Shown: piece by piece, positions 11,004 through 20,171 of the stretch
How the letters are laid out: each line of letters begins with the position of its first letter
How positions within the stretch are numbered: position 1 is the stretch's first letter
DNA from: Paramoeba atlantica
Lineage: Eukaryota > Discosea
DNA: 40,816 nucleotides
Direction: 5' to 3'
NCBI GenBank assembly: GCA_977017575.1
Contig: CDRNVI010000227.1
Coordinates: 1 to 40,816 of the forward strand
Program-made: the position numbers and the translations under genes
The notes under the pieces: model-generated
Database searches by the model: none
What the model saw: only the letters and a program-made list of their open reading frames with translations
What the model was told of the DNA's origin: nothing

Positions 11004-12134
11004 TCAAATATGCTCTTCGTGTTTTAAATGTAAGTCTTTGTTGGCGTCGCCTTGCCTACATTCAAAACGCTTTGAGTACAGTGTTGTTAATAATGATTTA
11101 ATTGGTTTTGCTAAACCTACTGCAGCAGGTTGCGTCAAGTTATACCAGATATGGGCAGGTTGTGCTAGTAATGTTGGGGTTTTCTCCAAGGTAACAACGC
11201 TGGCTTGAATCGCTAAATGATAATGACTAAACGTATGTCGAAACTTAGCGAATGGTGTGACCTGAGTGGGTTGTACGTCATAAGTGTATTGTACCCAGTC
11301 AGCGATGTCGTCTGTATTGCATTCTGGAAAGCACCATAAACCACCCCAAATACCGTGATTGGGGCGCTGAACTAATAATACAGTATCTGTATCAAGTTGT
11401 AAGATCACAAAATGCGTGTGTTTAGTCGGCAAACACTTTTTCGGTTTGCGTCCAGGAAATACAGTTGGTGTGGTTTGACCACGACAAATATCGTGCAGGG
11501 GACAACTGCTACACACAGGATTAACCCGTTTACACACGGTTGCCCCTAGATCCATAATGGCTTGAGTATATGTCGCTGCTTGTTCTGCTTGCGTAGGCGT
11601 ATAGTGTGTTGCTAATTCCCATAATTGTTGCTGTGTGTGTTTCTCACCTGGCCACGTGTCGATCGCATGGGTACGTGCTAATACCCGTTTTACATTGCCA
11701 TCTAAAATGGGATGAGGTTGTTGTAATGCTAGTGACAAAATTGCCCCAGCAGTTGAACGTCCGATCCCAGGCAATATCATCATATCAAGCAGTGTTGTTG
11801 GGAATTGTCCATTGTAGTGTTGTTGTAATAACTGTGCACTGCGATGTAAATTGCGTGCGCGTGCGTAATATCCTAAGCCTGCCCAGTGATGTAATACATC
11901 ATCAAGTGGTGCACTAGCTAAATCAGCAATTGTAGGGAAACGTGCCATGAAACGTTTAAAATACGGAATAACCGTGGCAACTTGTGTTTGTTGCAACATG
12001 ATCTCCGATACCCACACTCGATAAGGCGTTATCGGTTGTTGCCACGGTAAATCATGTCGCCCTGATGTAGCAAACCAGGGTAATAAGCGGGAATGTAGTG
12101 CAGTTGTAGCTAGTTTACTCAGTAAATCATTCAT
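11004..12134 (-). CDS. mutY: A/G-specific adenine glycosylase MutY
   Basis: 376-residue DNA repair glycosylase that removes adenine opposite 8-oxoguanine. It contains [14 protein letters not shown] (helix with catalytic Glu), [13 protein letters not shown] (helix-hairpin-helix), [11 protein letters not shown] with the catalytic Asp region, and the [4Fe-4S] loop [17 protein letters not shown] (C-x6-C-x2-C-x5-C). A C-terminal NUDIX-like 8-oxoG recognition domain follows. The last 24 codons ([14 protein letters not shown]...) are not MutY-like and coincide with a copy of a dispersed repeat, so the repeat seems to have supplied a new stop. The start ATG overlaps the asmA stop by one base. Confidence 0.95.
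   Translation of the reverse strand: MNDLLSKLATTALHSRLLPWFATSGRHDLPWQQPITPYRVWVSEIMLQQTQVATVIPYFKRFMARFPTIADLASAPLDDVLHHWAGLGYYARARNLHRSAQLLQQHYNGQFPTTLLDMMILPGIGRSTAGAILSLALQQPHPILDGNVKRVLARTHAIDTWPGEKHTQQQLWELATHYTPTQAEQAATYTQAIMDLGATVCKRVNPVCSSCPLHDICRGQTTPTVFPGRKPKKCLPTKHTHFVILQLDTDTVLLVQRPNHGIWGGLWCFPECNTDDIADWVQYTYDVQPTQVTPFAKFRHTFSHYHLAIQASVVTLEKTPTLLAQPAHIWYNLTQPAAVGLAKPIKSLLTTLYSKRFECRQGDANKDLHLKHEEHI
11022..11078. repeat. Dispersed short repeat, copy 2, inside the 3' end of mutY
   Basis: Aligns with copy 1 (10590-10660): TTTAAATGTAAGTCTTTGTTGGC against TTGAATTGTAGGCTTTGTTGGC, then GGCGTCGCC, and TTTGAGTA against TTTGGGTA. It is shorter in the middle than copy 1. It encodes the last residues of MutY. 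Confidence 0.6.
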
Positions 12135-13840
12135 TAAAACTTAAGTAATTTCTTTAATTGTTTACCCGTATCCTGCAATAATTGTTTGCCTTGATGTTTA
12201 AGCACATTGCCTTGGATCGATGTCCAATCAGGCGAAGCAGTCATATGCGTTAGTGAGCCACTGATCAAAATCGGTAATTGATCTTTGCCTAACACACTGC
12301 CAATTTTTGCAAATAATTGATGCGTACTCTTATTTGCATTAGCACCTTCAGTAATTTGCAAACGATAGTTCACTGCTTGCGATACTAAGTTAACACTCCC
12401 TTTTCCGGTGATTTGGAATTGTGGTGATGCCAAAATGAAGTCATGATTACGCGCAATGCCATTATTTATCTGTATGCTGCCTGATAATTTTGTAAATTTA
12501 GTTTGTCCACGACTGGATTGACCAGCTGGTATTGATGGAAATGTTTTTTTGTTCGCAGCAGTAGCAAATTGACTAATCGATTGTAGTTGATGCCTGATGT
12601 CAATGCCTTGCAGTGCACCATTATCCACCTGAAAATTGCCGTTACCTTGCATGTTTTGCAGCATGGCTTGCTGAGTAAATCCGTGTGTAGACCCATTAAT
12701 ATGAAATTGTAATTTACCAGTCATCATAGTACTGCCCAATGCATCTTTTAACATCGGCTGTAGTGCAACATTACGCAATGTTTCTGAAGCAGTCATTTGT
12801 GGTGTTCCGGAACTAACATCGATTACATATTTTCCTTCATAGGTACCCTTGTAGAAAGTTGCTTGCATGGGGGTTATTTGCAGCTTACCCGCACGTGCTT
12901 GTAATCCTAATGTTACATCAGTAGCGTGAAAGTTCATGGCTTGTAGTTGATCAATATGCAGTTGACCATTCGCATGTAATTGACGCAACATGCCTATCCA
13001 AGGAGGTGATGTAGTTGTAGGTGCAGCATATGCAGTAGCAATTGGACTAAAATTGTATTGTGTATGTTGTTGTGCAGTTGTGGGTGGTTTCGACTCTAAA
13101 TACTGATCAAGATTTAATGTGTCGATGTGTAAATCAAACTTAGCATTGGGTGCAGTTGTTAGTTTAGTAATATCAACGTCACCATGCAATGTGCTAGCGT
13201 TCACAGTAAATTTAATAGTATTTAACTGGATGTGCGATTGACTTAATCCTGCATGTTTGATCGTGATATTAATATTATTAAAGACAGCACGTTGATTAGT
13301 TTGTTTGTCATCCCAAATAAGTTTACCACTGCTAATATTCAAATCGTGAACATCTGCGCTAATGGTTGATGGGGTAGATTGTGCGTTACTACTGGATGAA
13401 CCTTTAGATTGTTGTGTAATGGTGATTGAATCAGTATGTTGTTTAAAATCAAAGTTCGTATGACCTTGTTTAGATGTGATCAAATGTATAGTTGGTTTTT
13501 TTAATGCAAATGTATCGACATCTACCTGACCAGATAGTAGTGATAACAGTTTAACGCTAATATCAATTTGTGCTACGGCGACAAGTGGTGTTTTGTCAGG
13601 AAAATCGCGTGGATTGCCTAGTGTTACTTGCTCTACTGTGATTCCTAACCAAGGAAATAGCGACCAGTTAATGTTACCATCAATTGTTAATGGCCTACCC
13701 GTTGCTTGTTGTATTTGGGTACTGATTTGAGATTTATAATCGTTTAAGTCAATGGTGTTGACCACCACAACTAAGCCAATGATCAATAACAATAGTAAGC
13801 TGGCAATCGTAATAAAGGCAATTTTGATCGCTTTTTTCAT
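12134..13840 (-). CDS. asmA: AsmA-family envelope protein
   Basis: 568 residues. One N-terminal transmembrane helix (residues about 6-30) anchors a large periplasmic region. DLNDYKSQISTQIQQATGRPLTIDGNI is the conserved AsmA N-terminal block, and the C-terminal half has the second AsmA domain (GNFQVDNGALQGIDI, then repeating amphipathic strands). AsmA-like proteins belong to the bridge-like lipid transfer superfamily and help move phospholipid to the outer membrane. A serine/threonine/glutamine-rich low-complexity stretch lies near residues 130-160. The gene is intact. Its stop overlaps the mutY start, and the 24 bases upstream separate it from tRNA-Gly on the same strand. Confidence 0.9.
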   Translation of the reverse strand: MKKAIKIAFITIASLLLLLIIGLVVVVNTIDLNDYKSQISTQIQQATGRPLTIDGNINWSLFPWLGITVEQVTLGNPRDFPDKTPLVAVAQIDISVKLLSLLSGQVDVDTFALKKPTIHLITSKQGHTNFDFKQHTDSITITQQSKGSSSSNAQSTPSTISADVHDLNISSGKLIWDDKQTNQRAVFNNINITIKHAGLSQSHIQLNTIKFTVNASTLHGDVDITKLTTAPNAKFDLHIDTLNLDQYLESKPPTTAQQHTQYNFSPIATAYAAPTTTSPPWIGMLRQLHANGQLHIDQLQAMNFHATDVTLGLQARAGKLQITPMQATFYKGTYEGKYVIDVSSGTPQMTASETLRNVALQPMLKDALGSTMMTGKLQFHINGSTHGFTQQAMLQNMQGNGNFQVDNGALQGIDIRHQLQSISQFATAANKKTFPSIPAGQSSRGQTKFTKLSGSIQINNGIARNHDFILASPQFQITGKGSVNLVSQAVNYRLQITEGANANKSTHQLFAKIGSVLGKDQLPILISGSLTHMTASPDWTSIQGNVLKHQGKQLLQDTGKQLKKLLKF

Positions 13841-13865
13841 GATGTTCTCCCTAACAGCTGACTTG

Positions 13866-13936
13866 AGCGGGTGATGGGAATCGAACCCACGTTCTCAGCT
13901 TGGGAAGCTGATGTTCTACCATTGAACTACACCCGC
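13866..13936 (-). tRNA. tRNA-Gly (CCC)
   Basis: 71-base cloverleaf on the minus strand: acceptor GCGGGTG paired with CACCCGC, D arm GTTCAATGGTAGAAC, anticodon stem TCAGC/GCTGA with loop TTCCCAA (anticodon CCC), and T loop GTTCGATTC. It resembles the E. coli glyU isoacceptor. The encoded 3' end reads T-CAA rather than T-CCA, so CCA must be added or one C is missing from the sequence. Confidence 0.95.
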
Positions 13937-13946
13937 AAATGTAGTC

Positions 13947-13952
13947 ATTATA
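13947..13952 (-). promoter_or_regulatory. -10 element for tRNA-Gly
   Basis: On the minus strand this is a perfect TATAAT, ten bases before the tRNA 5' end, as expected for a tRNA promoter. A weak -35 (ATTAAT) lies 17 bases further upstream. A second TATAAT on the plus strand at 14011 may serve trmB. Confidence 0.55.
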
Positions 13953-14068
13953 CTAAAAGAATTGGTATAATTAATCTAGCAAAATAAGTCACATTTTTTG
14001 TAGGATAATGTATAATATTTTGCTGAAAAACATAGGCAATATTAATAGTAAAACTATAGCTAGCTAAC

Positions 14069-14779
14069 ATGCAGACCAATTCATCACCAGTATATCGATC
14101 CATTCGTAGTTTTGTATTACGTCAAGGGCGCATGACAACGCGTCAACAACAAGCACTTGATCAGCTGTGGCCACGATACGGATTAACCCCAACAGCAAAT
14201 ACATTACTTGATTTAACCGCAATTTTTCAACGTGATGCAAAACGTGTGTGTGAAGTTGGATTTGGTATGGGACAGTCACTGTTACAAATGGCATTGGCAC
14301 ATTCTGATATTGATTATGTCGGTATTGAAGTGCATTCGCCGGGTATTGGTGCGTTATTATCAGCAATTGATGTGGCACAGATAACTAATGTGCGTATTTT
14401 ACATGGCGACGCCAATGTATTATTAACACAACATTTTACTGAAAACACCTGGGATGGTTTTCAAATATTTTTTCCTGATCCGTGGCCAAAGCAACGTCAT
14501 CATAAACGTCGTTTATTGCAATTACCGTTTTTAACATTGTTACAGCAACAATTAAAGCCAAATGGTTTTTTACATATTGCTACGGATTGGCAACATTATG
14601 CAGATGAGATATTAGCATTGTTAACCGCAATGCCTGGATGGGTCAATGCCGCTGGTGTTGGCCAATTTTCACCAAGACCAGCAACACGTCCACAAACAAA
14701 GTTTGAAAAACGAGGCTTACAGCGTGGGCATAATGTTTGGGATCTGTTATTTTATAAAAGAGATGAAATAAAAATCTAA
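14069..14779 (+). CDS. trmB: tRNA (guanine-N7-)-methyltransferase TrmB
   Basis: 236-residue SAM-dependent enzyme that makes m7G46 in tRNA variable loops. It shows the SAM-binding VCEVGFGMGQSL near residue 62, YVGIEVHSPGIG, the FFPDPWPKQRHHKRR catalytic and tRNA-binding block near residue 130, and the C-terminal TKFEKRG signature. Length matches the family. A TATAAT at 14011-14016 lies upstream of the ATG. The next gene on the same strand begins 40 bases after its stop. Confidence 0.96.
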   Translation: MQTNSSPVYRSIRSFVLRQGRMTTRQQQALDQLWPRYGLTPTANTLLDLTAIFQRDAKRVCEVGFGMGQSLLQMALAHSDIDYVGIEVHSPGIGALLSAIDVAQITNVRILHGDANVLLTQHFTENTWDGFQIFFPDPWPKQRHHKRRLLQLPFLTLLQQQLKPNGFLHIATDWQHYADEILALLTAMPGWVNAAGVGQFSPRPATRPQTKFEKRGLQRGHNVWDLLFYKRDEIKI

Positions 14780-14819
14780 AAAAAGTGACGCAGAACTTTA
14801 AAGGTGTAATAAATAGTTT

Positions 14820-15590
14820 ATGTTAGTGACTAAGAAAATAATCTTATGTTGCATATTATCAACCAGTATAGCCGTTGGTTATGCACAATCATCACCAGTG
14901 ACTTGGCGAACCCTTGCCAAGGGTTTGCAATATACTCAAATTACATTACCTGTTACTGCGTTTACCCAAGGCACGTTGCATGCCTTTCAAATTGATGTGG
15001 CTGATTATCAATTGGATTTGGCATTTGCACGTGATAACCAACAACCATTGGCATCTGTTAAGCAATTGGCGCAAGTCAATGATGCCGTTTTAGCAATTAA
15101 TGGCGGTTTTTTTACTCCAAATTCACAACCACTTGGCTTACGCATTCAGCATGGTCAGCAACGATCACCGATTAAATCGATTAGTTGGTGGGGTGTTTTT
15201 TACATACGTAATCATCGTCCATATATTGTTGCACAGCGTCGCTTTAAGCATGACGAACAGGTTACGTTTGCATTACAAGCTGGCCCACGGTTATTAGCAA
15301 ATGGTAATGTATTACGTTTAAAACCAGGAGCTGCACAACGCTCGATGGTCTGCATTACGACAACAGGCAAGGTTATTTTAGCAGTGACTCAACACACACT
15401 GATCAGTACTACAGACTTAGCAAAACTGTCACGTCAAAGTAATCAACAAGGTGGCTTAGGGTGTCAGGATGCATTGAATTTAGATGGAGGCAGTTCTACT
15501 CAGCTATACGCTAACGTAGGTGATTTCGTATTAGATCTCAGTGGCTTTGATCGAGTAGCCGATGCGATTTTTATTAAAACAAAACAATGA
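14820..15590 (+). CDS. Phosphodiester glycosidase family (NAGPA-like) exported protein
   Basis: 256 residues with a Sec signal peptide (ILCCILSTSIAVGYAQS, cleavage after about residue 22). The core has NDAVLAINGGFF near residue 95 and LNLDGGSSTQLY near residue 222. Both NGGFF and DGGSS are hallmarks of the phosphodiester glycosidase domain (Pfam NAGPA, formerly DUF2233). The enzyme is probably periplasmic; the eukaryotic relative cleaves GlcNAc-1-phosphodiesters, and cell-wall or teichoic substrates are suggested in bacteria. The substrate here is unknown. It ends four bases from the convergent mltB stop. Confidence 0.87.
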   Translation: MLVTKKIILCCILSTSIAVGYAQSSPVTWRTLAKGLQYTQITLPVTAFTQGTLHAFQIDVADYQLDLAFARDNQQPLASVKQLAQVNDAVLAINGGFFTPNSQPLGLRIQHGQQRSPIKSISWWGVFYIRNHRPYIVAQRRFKHDEQVTFALQAGPRLLANGNVLRLKPGAAQRSMVCITTTGKVILAVTQHTLISTTDLAKLSRQSNQQGGLGCQDALNLDGGSSTQLYANVGDFVLDLSGFDRVADAIFIKTKQ

Positions 15591-15594
15591 ATGA

Positions 15595-16664
15595 TTACGA
15601 TGATTGCTTAGCTAAGTTTTTTGTATTGTCTTGAACAAGCTGTTGTTGACGTTCTTGATAAATGGCATTACTTAATGTGTATACAGCCATAGCATATAAT
15701 GAGCTAGTATTGTAACGTGTGATCACGTAAAAATTAGGAAACCCTAACCAATATTCATCGTGTTGTTTAGTTTGGCGTAGGCCGACTATATTAACCGGTA
15801 ATCCAGCAGGCAAGTTAGCATTAGTGTGTATGCCCCATTTGCGCAATTGATTGACTGTATAAGGCATTTTGAGTTGTTTGTTAGCTAAGTGTATATTGTG
15901 TTGACGGCTTAGCGTAACAGCTTGTGCGATAGGTTGTTTAGGTTGCCAGCCATTTTCACGTAAATAATTAGCAACAGAACCAATCACATCATCAGTATTA
16001 TCAAATAAATTAATCTGTCCATTATGAGCAAAATCAACTGCATAATGTCGATAGCTACTCGGCATAAATTGTGGTTGTCCAATAGCACCAGCGTAAGAAC
16101 CTTTAACCGTCGTTGGATTAATACCATTATCGTGAGCCAGTACTAAAAATTCAGCTAATTCTTTTTTAAAAAACCGACTGCGTTTAGGATATTCAAAGGC
16201 CAATGTTGTTAATGCATCTAGTACAGAGAAATGTCCACGTTGTTTACCATAATACGTTTCAACGCCGATAATGGCGACGATTACACTGGCAGGCACACCA
16301 TATTTTCCTCTGCTTTGGCTAGTGTATCTGCATGTTGTTGCCAGAAATCCGCTCCTTTTTGAATCCGATCTTGCGTTAAGAAACGCGCACGGTACATATA
16401 CCACGGTTTAGCTTCGTATGGACGATTCATTGCATTAATGACGTTAGCTTGTAGATGTGCTGTTGCCATCACGTGTTCGATATAACGACGATTTAAATGA
16501 TAGTTATCAGTGACTTGCTGAATAAATTGTTGCACATCTGATCGTTGCAATAGCGGTGTTGCTGATATGATCGCTGTTTTACTCGATGTGGTATTGGCAA
16601 GCACACCATGAAAACAGCTGATGGTAGCAATGACTAATAGTGCGAGAATACGTCGGTATTTCAT
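15595..16664 (-). CDS. mltB: Lytic murein transglycosylase B (one frameshift)
   Basis: Periplasmic enzyme that cleaves peptidoglycan with formation of 1,6-anhydro-muramic ends. A signal sequence (ILALLVIATISCFHGVLA) is followed by RSDVQQFIQQVTDNYHLNR. The catalytic block VPASVIVAIIGVETYYGK contains the catalytic Glu, and AGAIGQPQFMPSSYRHYAVDF and GSVANYLRENGW are diagnostic of MltB. The N- and C-terminal halves lie in different frames. The shift near 16300 falls in a run of four A on the coding strand, and one extra A restores the join. It forms a peptidoglycan cluster with rodA and mrdA. A lipobox is not obvious. Confidence 0.92.
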
Positions 16665-16744
16665 GTATTGCCTCGTAATTTATTCATCATTAATATCACT
16701 AAATGTAGACTAGCATACTTTGAAAAGAATATAAATCAATCAGA

Positions 16745-16785
16745 CTATACTCTGCGCACTTGAATTGTAGGCTTTGTTGCACCTC
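16745..16785. repeat. Dispersed short repeat, copy 3 (partial)
   Basis: TTGAATTGTAGGCTTTGTTG at 16760-16779 is identical to 10591-10610, and the preceding ACTCTGCGCAC resembles the ACTCGGCGCCC before copy 1. The similarity ends soon after, where a different inverted repeat begins. Lies in the 200-base gap between mltB and rodA. Confidence 0.6.
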
Positions 16786-16803
16786 AAATCGCAAAAACGA
16801 TTT

Positions 16804-16865
16804 AACCTAAATTCCGCAGTTAAACTAGCCCTTCTCGTCGTCAGTTCAAATGCGGAATTTAGGTT
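16804..16865. terminator. Inverted repeat just past rodA
   Basis: Perfect 15-base arms AACCTAAATTCCGCA (16804-16818) and TGCGGAATTTAGGTT (16851-16865) enclose a 32-base loop. The right arm touches the rodA stop codon. There is no U-run next to the stem, so it may be an mRNA-end hairpin or a mobile palindromic element instead of a classic terminator. Confidence 0.5.
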
Positions 16866-18004
16866 TAACCAGATAGTAACTTACGATGTGTATGAATTGA
16901 CATTAAGATCCCAAATCCAGCAAATACGGTTACCAGTGATGTGCCGCCGTAACTGACCAGTGGTAGTGGTAACCCAACCACAGGCAGAATCCCGCTGACC
17001 ATACCGATATTAATTAATGCAGATAAGCAAAATGTTAAACTGAGACTGCCCGCTAATAACCGAGTGTATGTATCTTGTGCCTGTAAACTAATATACAACC
17101 CACGTCCAGTAATATAGAAATAACACATCAATAATATCAGGCAGCCGAGCAAACCGAATTCTTCTCCACATACCGCAAAGATAAAGTCAGTGGCGTGTTC
17201 TGGCAGGAAATTTAAATGGGATTGGGTGCCGTGTAACCAACCTTTACCAAAAAAGCCGCCAGAACCAATTGCAATTTTCGATTGGATAATATGGTAGCCT
17301 GTGCCCAGTGGATCACGTTCAGGATTTAAAAATGTTAATATCCGTTGACGTTGGTAGTCATGCATAAAATGCCAGATAAATGGCATAAGTGCACTGACAC
17401 CAATGACAGCGGTAATAATCCATTGCCATGCGATGCCTGCTAAAATCAAAACGAACCCACCCGCGGCGATTAACATAATCGCTGTTCCCAAATCAGGTTG
17501 ACGCGCGGTCAGTAATGCTGGGATCAGCATTAACATGCCGGTGATGATAATATCTTTGGTTTTTGGTGGTAAATGACGTCGATGAAAATACCAGGCAATT
17601 ATCATTGGAATAGCTAGTTTCATTAATTCTGATGGTTGTAAATGTACAATGCCAAGGCTTAACCAGCGTTGTGCACCTTTACCAACATGCCCCATTAATA
17701 ACACCAGTATTAAGCCAATTAAGCCAATGGCAAAGATCCAGGGTGTCCAGCGGTAGTATTGATGTGGTGGGATTTGTGCAGCAAGCAACATGATCCATAT
17801 CGCAATGCTGACACGGATAACTTGACGCAAGACGATCTGCGTTTCTTCACCACTGGCACTAAATAAGATAGTTAACCCAAATCCAGCTAATAATAACAAA
17901 CCGCAGAGTAAGACACCGTCAATATGTAAGCGTTGTAATAGTGTTTGATGACGACATTCATGCTGATGCCGAGTAGTCAGTATGTATTGCAATATATTAA
18001 TCAT
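16865..18004 (-). CDS. rodA: Rod shape-determining glycosyltransferase RodA
   Basis: 379-residue SEDS-family peptidoglycan polymerase with about ten transmembrane helices, working with PBP2 in the elongasome. It has GLTILFSASGEE near residue 45, LQPSELMKLAIPMIIAW, RQPDLGTAIMLI, GHGT-type loop GTQSHLNFLPEHATDFIFAV, and the C-terminal GLPLPLVSYGGTS signature. RodA rather than FtsW is shown by the adjacent mrdA and the length. The gene is uninterrupted. Its ATG overlaps the mrdA TGA (ATGA), so the two are translationally coupled. Confidence 0.97.
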   Translation of the reverse strand: MINILQYILTTRHQHECRHQTLLQRLHIDGVLLCGLLLLAGFGLTILFSASGEETQIVLRQVIRVSIAIWIMLLAAQIPPHQYYRWTPWIFAIGLIGLILVLLMGHVGKGAQRWLSLGIVHLQPSELMKLAIPMIIAWYFHRRHLPPKTKDIIITGMLMLIPALLTARQPDLGTAIMLIAAGGFVLILAGIAWQWIITAVIGVSALMPFIWHFMHDYQRQRILTFLNPERDPLGTGYHIIQSKIAIGSGGFFGKGWLHGTQSHLNFLPEHATDFIFAVCGEEFGLLGCLILLMCYFYITGRGLYISLQAQDTYTRLLAGSLSLTFCLSALINIGMVSGILPVVGLPLPLVSYGGTSLVTVFAGFGILMSIHTHRKLLSG

Positions 18005-19845
18005 GATGGTTTCACTTTGTTATCAGTGTACTGTAATAAATACGTATCCATGACTTTACGTGCCACATTTGGTGCCATCGGACTGTTTTCAACGATAACT
18101 GCAATGGCAATTTCAGGTTGTTTAACTGGTGCAAATGCAATAACGTTGAATGATCACGTAGCCGTTCCGGCACGTTCAAATCATCATAGTTTTCATTCTG
18201 TTTAATCGTAAATAATTGGGCAGTACCTGTTTTTGCTGCCACTGAATAGCGTGGGTGGCCAAAGCGAAACCCAGTACCTTGTGCGCTTGTAATCACTTGT
18301 TGCATTGCACGAGTAACATGAGACCATGCATCATTAGGTAATTGAACTGCTGGTTGCGCAGTGGTGTCGCATAGTGATCTTGTAAATTAGGGGTTTGTTG
18401 TTTGAGCACCAAGTAAGGTTTAAAACGTTTACCACGCATGGCTAACGTTGCACTAGCGCTAGCCATTTGCAGTGGTGTGACTATCAATGACCCTTGACCA
18501 ATCCCAGTAATTAATGTATCACCTGGATACCAGGGTTTTCCTTTATGTGCCCGTTTCCAAGCAGGATCGGGAACGATTCCAGCTAATTCTTCGCCTATGT
18601 CAATGTGAGTCAGTGCACCAAAACCAAATGCTTGCAAAATAGTTTGCATACGTTCAATACCTAATTTGCGCGCAAGCACGTAAAAAAACACGTCTGAGGA
18701 TTGTACCAGCGCATTGTTAGCATTCATCCAGCCTAGCCCGTCTTGGTTCCAATTACGAAATCGGTGTGAGCTGTTGGGTAATTGGTACCATCCTTTATCG
18801 TAGACTTGCCATTGTGGGGTAATGATATGATTACCCAATGCGGTCAATGTATACATCGGTTTAACAATCGAACCAGGTGGATACAGGCCACGTACAGCAC
18901 GATTGAATAACGGTTGATCAGGTGATTGACGTAAATGATCATAGACTTGTTGTTTGATGCCTTTAACAAATAGATTAGGATCATACGCAGGGCGACTGAC
19001 TAATGCGAGTACTTGTCCGGTTGTAGGTTGGATCGCAACAACAGCACCACGATGTTTACCTAATGCAATGTCAGCAGCAATCTGCAAACGACTGTCGATG
19101 GTTAAATATAAATTATTTCCAGGAGTTGGTAGACGATGATCGAGTACGCGTACACTGCGACCACTTACATCTTTTTCAACACGCTCATAACCTACTTGAC
19201 CATGTAATTGGGCTTCATAATATTTTTCAATACCAAGTTTACCGACATAATGAGTGGCACGGTAATTACCGCTATCTAATTGACGTAATTCATTAGCGTT
19301 AATGCGACCAATATAACCAAGCACGTTGACCATGGTTTTTCCTAATGGATAATAGCGTAGTAATCGTGCATTAATCGCTATACCAGGAAAACGGTGCTGA
19401 TTCACCGAGAAGACTGCAACATCGCTTGGGGTTAATTGCAACTTGAGTGGAATAGCATCAAAACGCCGTTGCTGCTTCATTTGTTTGTGAAATTGTTGGA
19501 TATCGTCATCGGTGATGGTAATCAGTTGTTTTAGTGCATTAATAGTATCGTCAAGATGGGTCACTTTATCTGGTATGATTTCCAAACTGAATACCGGTAA
19601 ATTTTCAGCGAGCAAGACACCATTACGATCGTAAATTAATCACGATTAGGGGCTAACGGGACTAAATCCAATTGATTTTGTTCTGATAGTGTTGTGTAGC
19701 GGCGATGCTCAACCAGTTGCAGTAAATAAAGACGAGCAATAATCATGATGATCGCCAATACCAATAACAGACACGTTATGCAGAGCCGACGTTGGAATAA
19801 GCTCATTTCTTGCGCATGGTCATTGATGTTGAAATAGTTGGGCAT
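18001..19845 (-). CDS. mrdA: Penicillin-binding protein 2 (reading frame broken)
   Basis: Class B PBP transpeptidase of the elongasome. N-terminal segment MPNYFNINDHAQEMSLFQRR is followed by one transmembrane helix, then the pedestal domain. Transpeptidase motifs are PGSIVKP (SxxK), the SSD block in VQSSDVFFYVLARK, and AKTGTAQ (KTG). About three frame shifts are needed: near 19643 (one G missing in a GG run), near 18345, and near 18150. The true C-terminus then ends ...DNKVKPS at 18001. The ATG at 19845 is preferred because the longer reading starts at TTG without support. The essential role argues for sequencing error. Confidence 0.93.
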
Positions 19846-19923
19846 AGTGATAATGACGCTATTAGTAATCAAAGAGACATCTTAACGGATTAACCTACTG
19901 AAAGGGAGGGGAAGAGCGTAGGA

Positions 19924-19932
19924 TTATCCACA
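19924..19932 (+). promoter_or_regulatory. Single consensus DnaA-box sequence
   Basis: TTATCCACA is a perfect DnaA box in the 326-base gap between mrdA and the Sel1 gene. Only one clear copy is present and there is no origin-type AT-rich repeat array, so it may be chance or a local regulatory site. Confidence 0.25.
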
Positions 19933-20043
19933 GAGTCTTACACATATAACGATGTTATCGTGGATTTGTCTTATTAAGACGATTTTTTTTAGATGAGATC
20001 ACGATTCAATCCAAAAAATCTGTAATTTTCTGGCAATAAGTGC

Positions 20044-20073
20044 TTGACGACTGATCTAAGTTGCGGCTACACT
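20044..20073 (+). promoter_or_regulatory. Sigma-70-type promoter of the Sel1 gene
   Basis: TTGACG (-35) and TACACT (-10) are separated by 18 bases. Transcription would start about 20080, leaving a leader of roughly 90 bases before the ATG at 20172, with GAGGT as ribosome-binding site. Confidence 0.5.
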
Positions 20074-20080
20074 ACAAACT

Positions 20081-20096
20081 CACCGATCTAGCGGTG
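20081..20096 (+). other. Hairpin at the start of the Sel1 mRNA leader
   Basis: CACCG and CGGTG pair across the loop ATCTAG, right after the predicted transcription start. A 5'-terminal hairpin could stabilise the transcript; this is inference. Confidence 0.35.
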
Positions 20097-20171
20097 AGTG
20101 AGCAATGGAATGTTCAACACAGTGACTACACGGATGGGTAGATCCGTTTAGCATGGAAGCGAGGTATAGTC

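Noticed and set aside
19873-20100. Possible replication origin because of a consensus DnaA box.
   Set aside because: Only one box, no cluster, no AT-rich unwinding repeats, and no dnaA, dnaN or gidA nearby.
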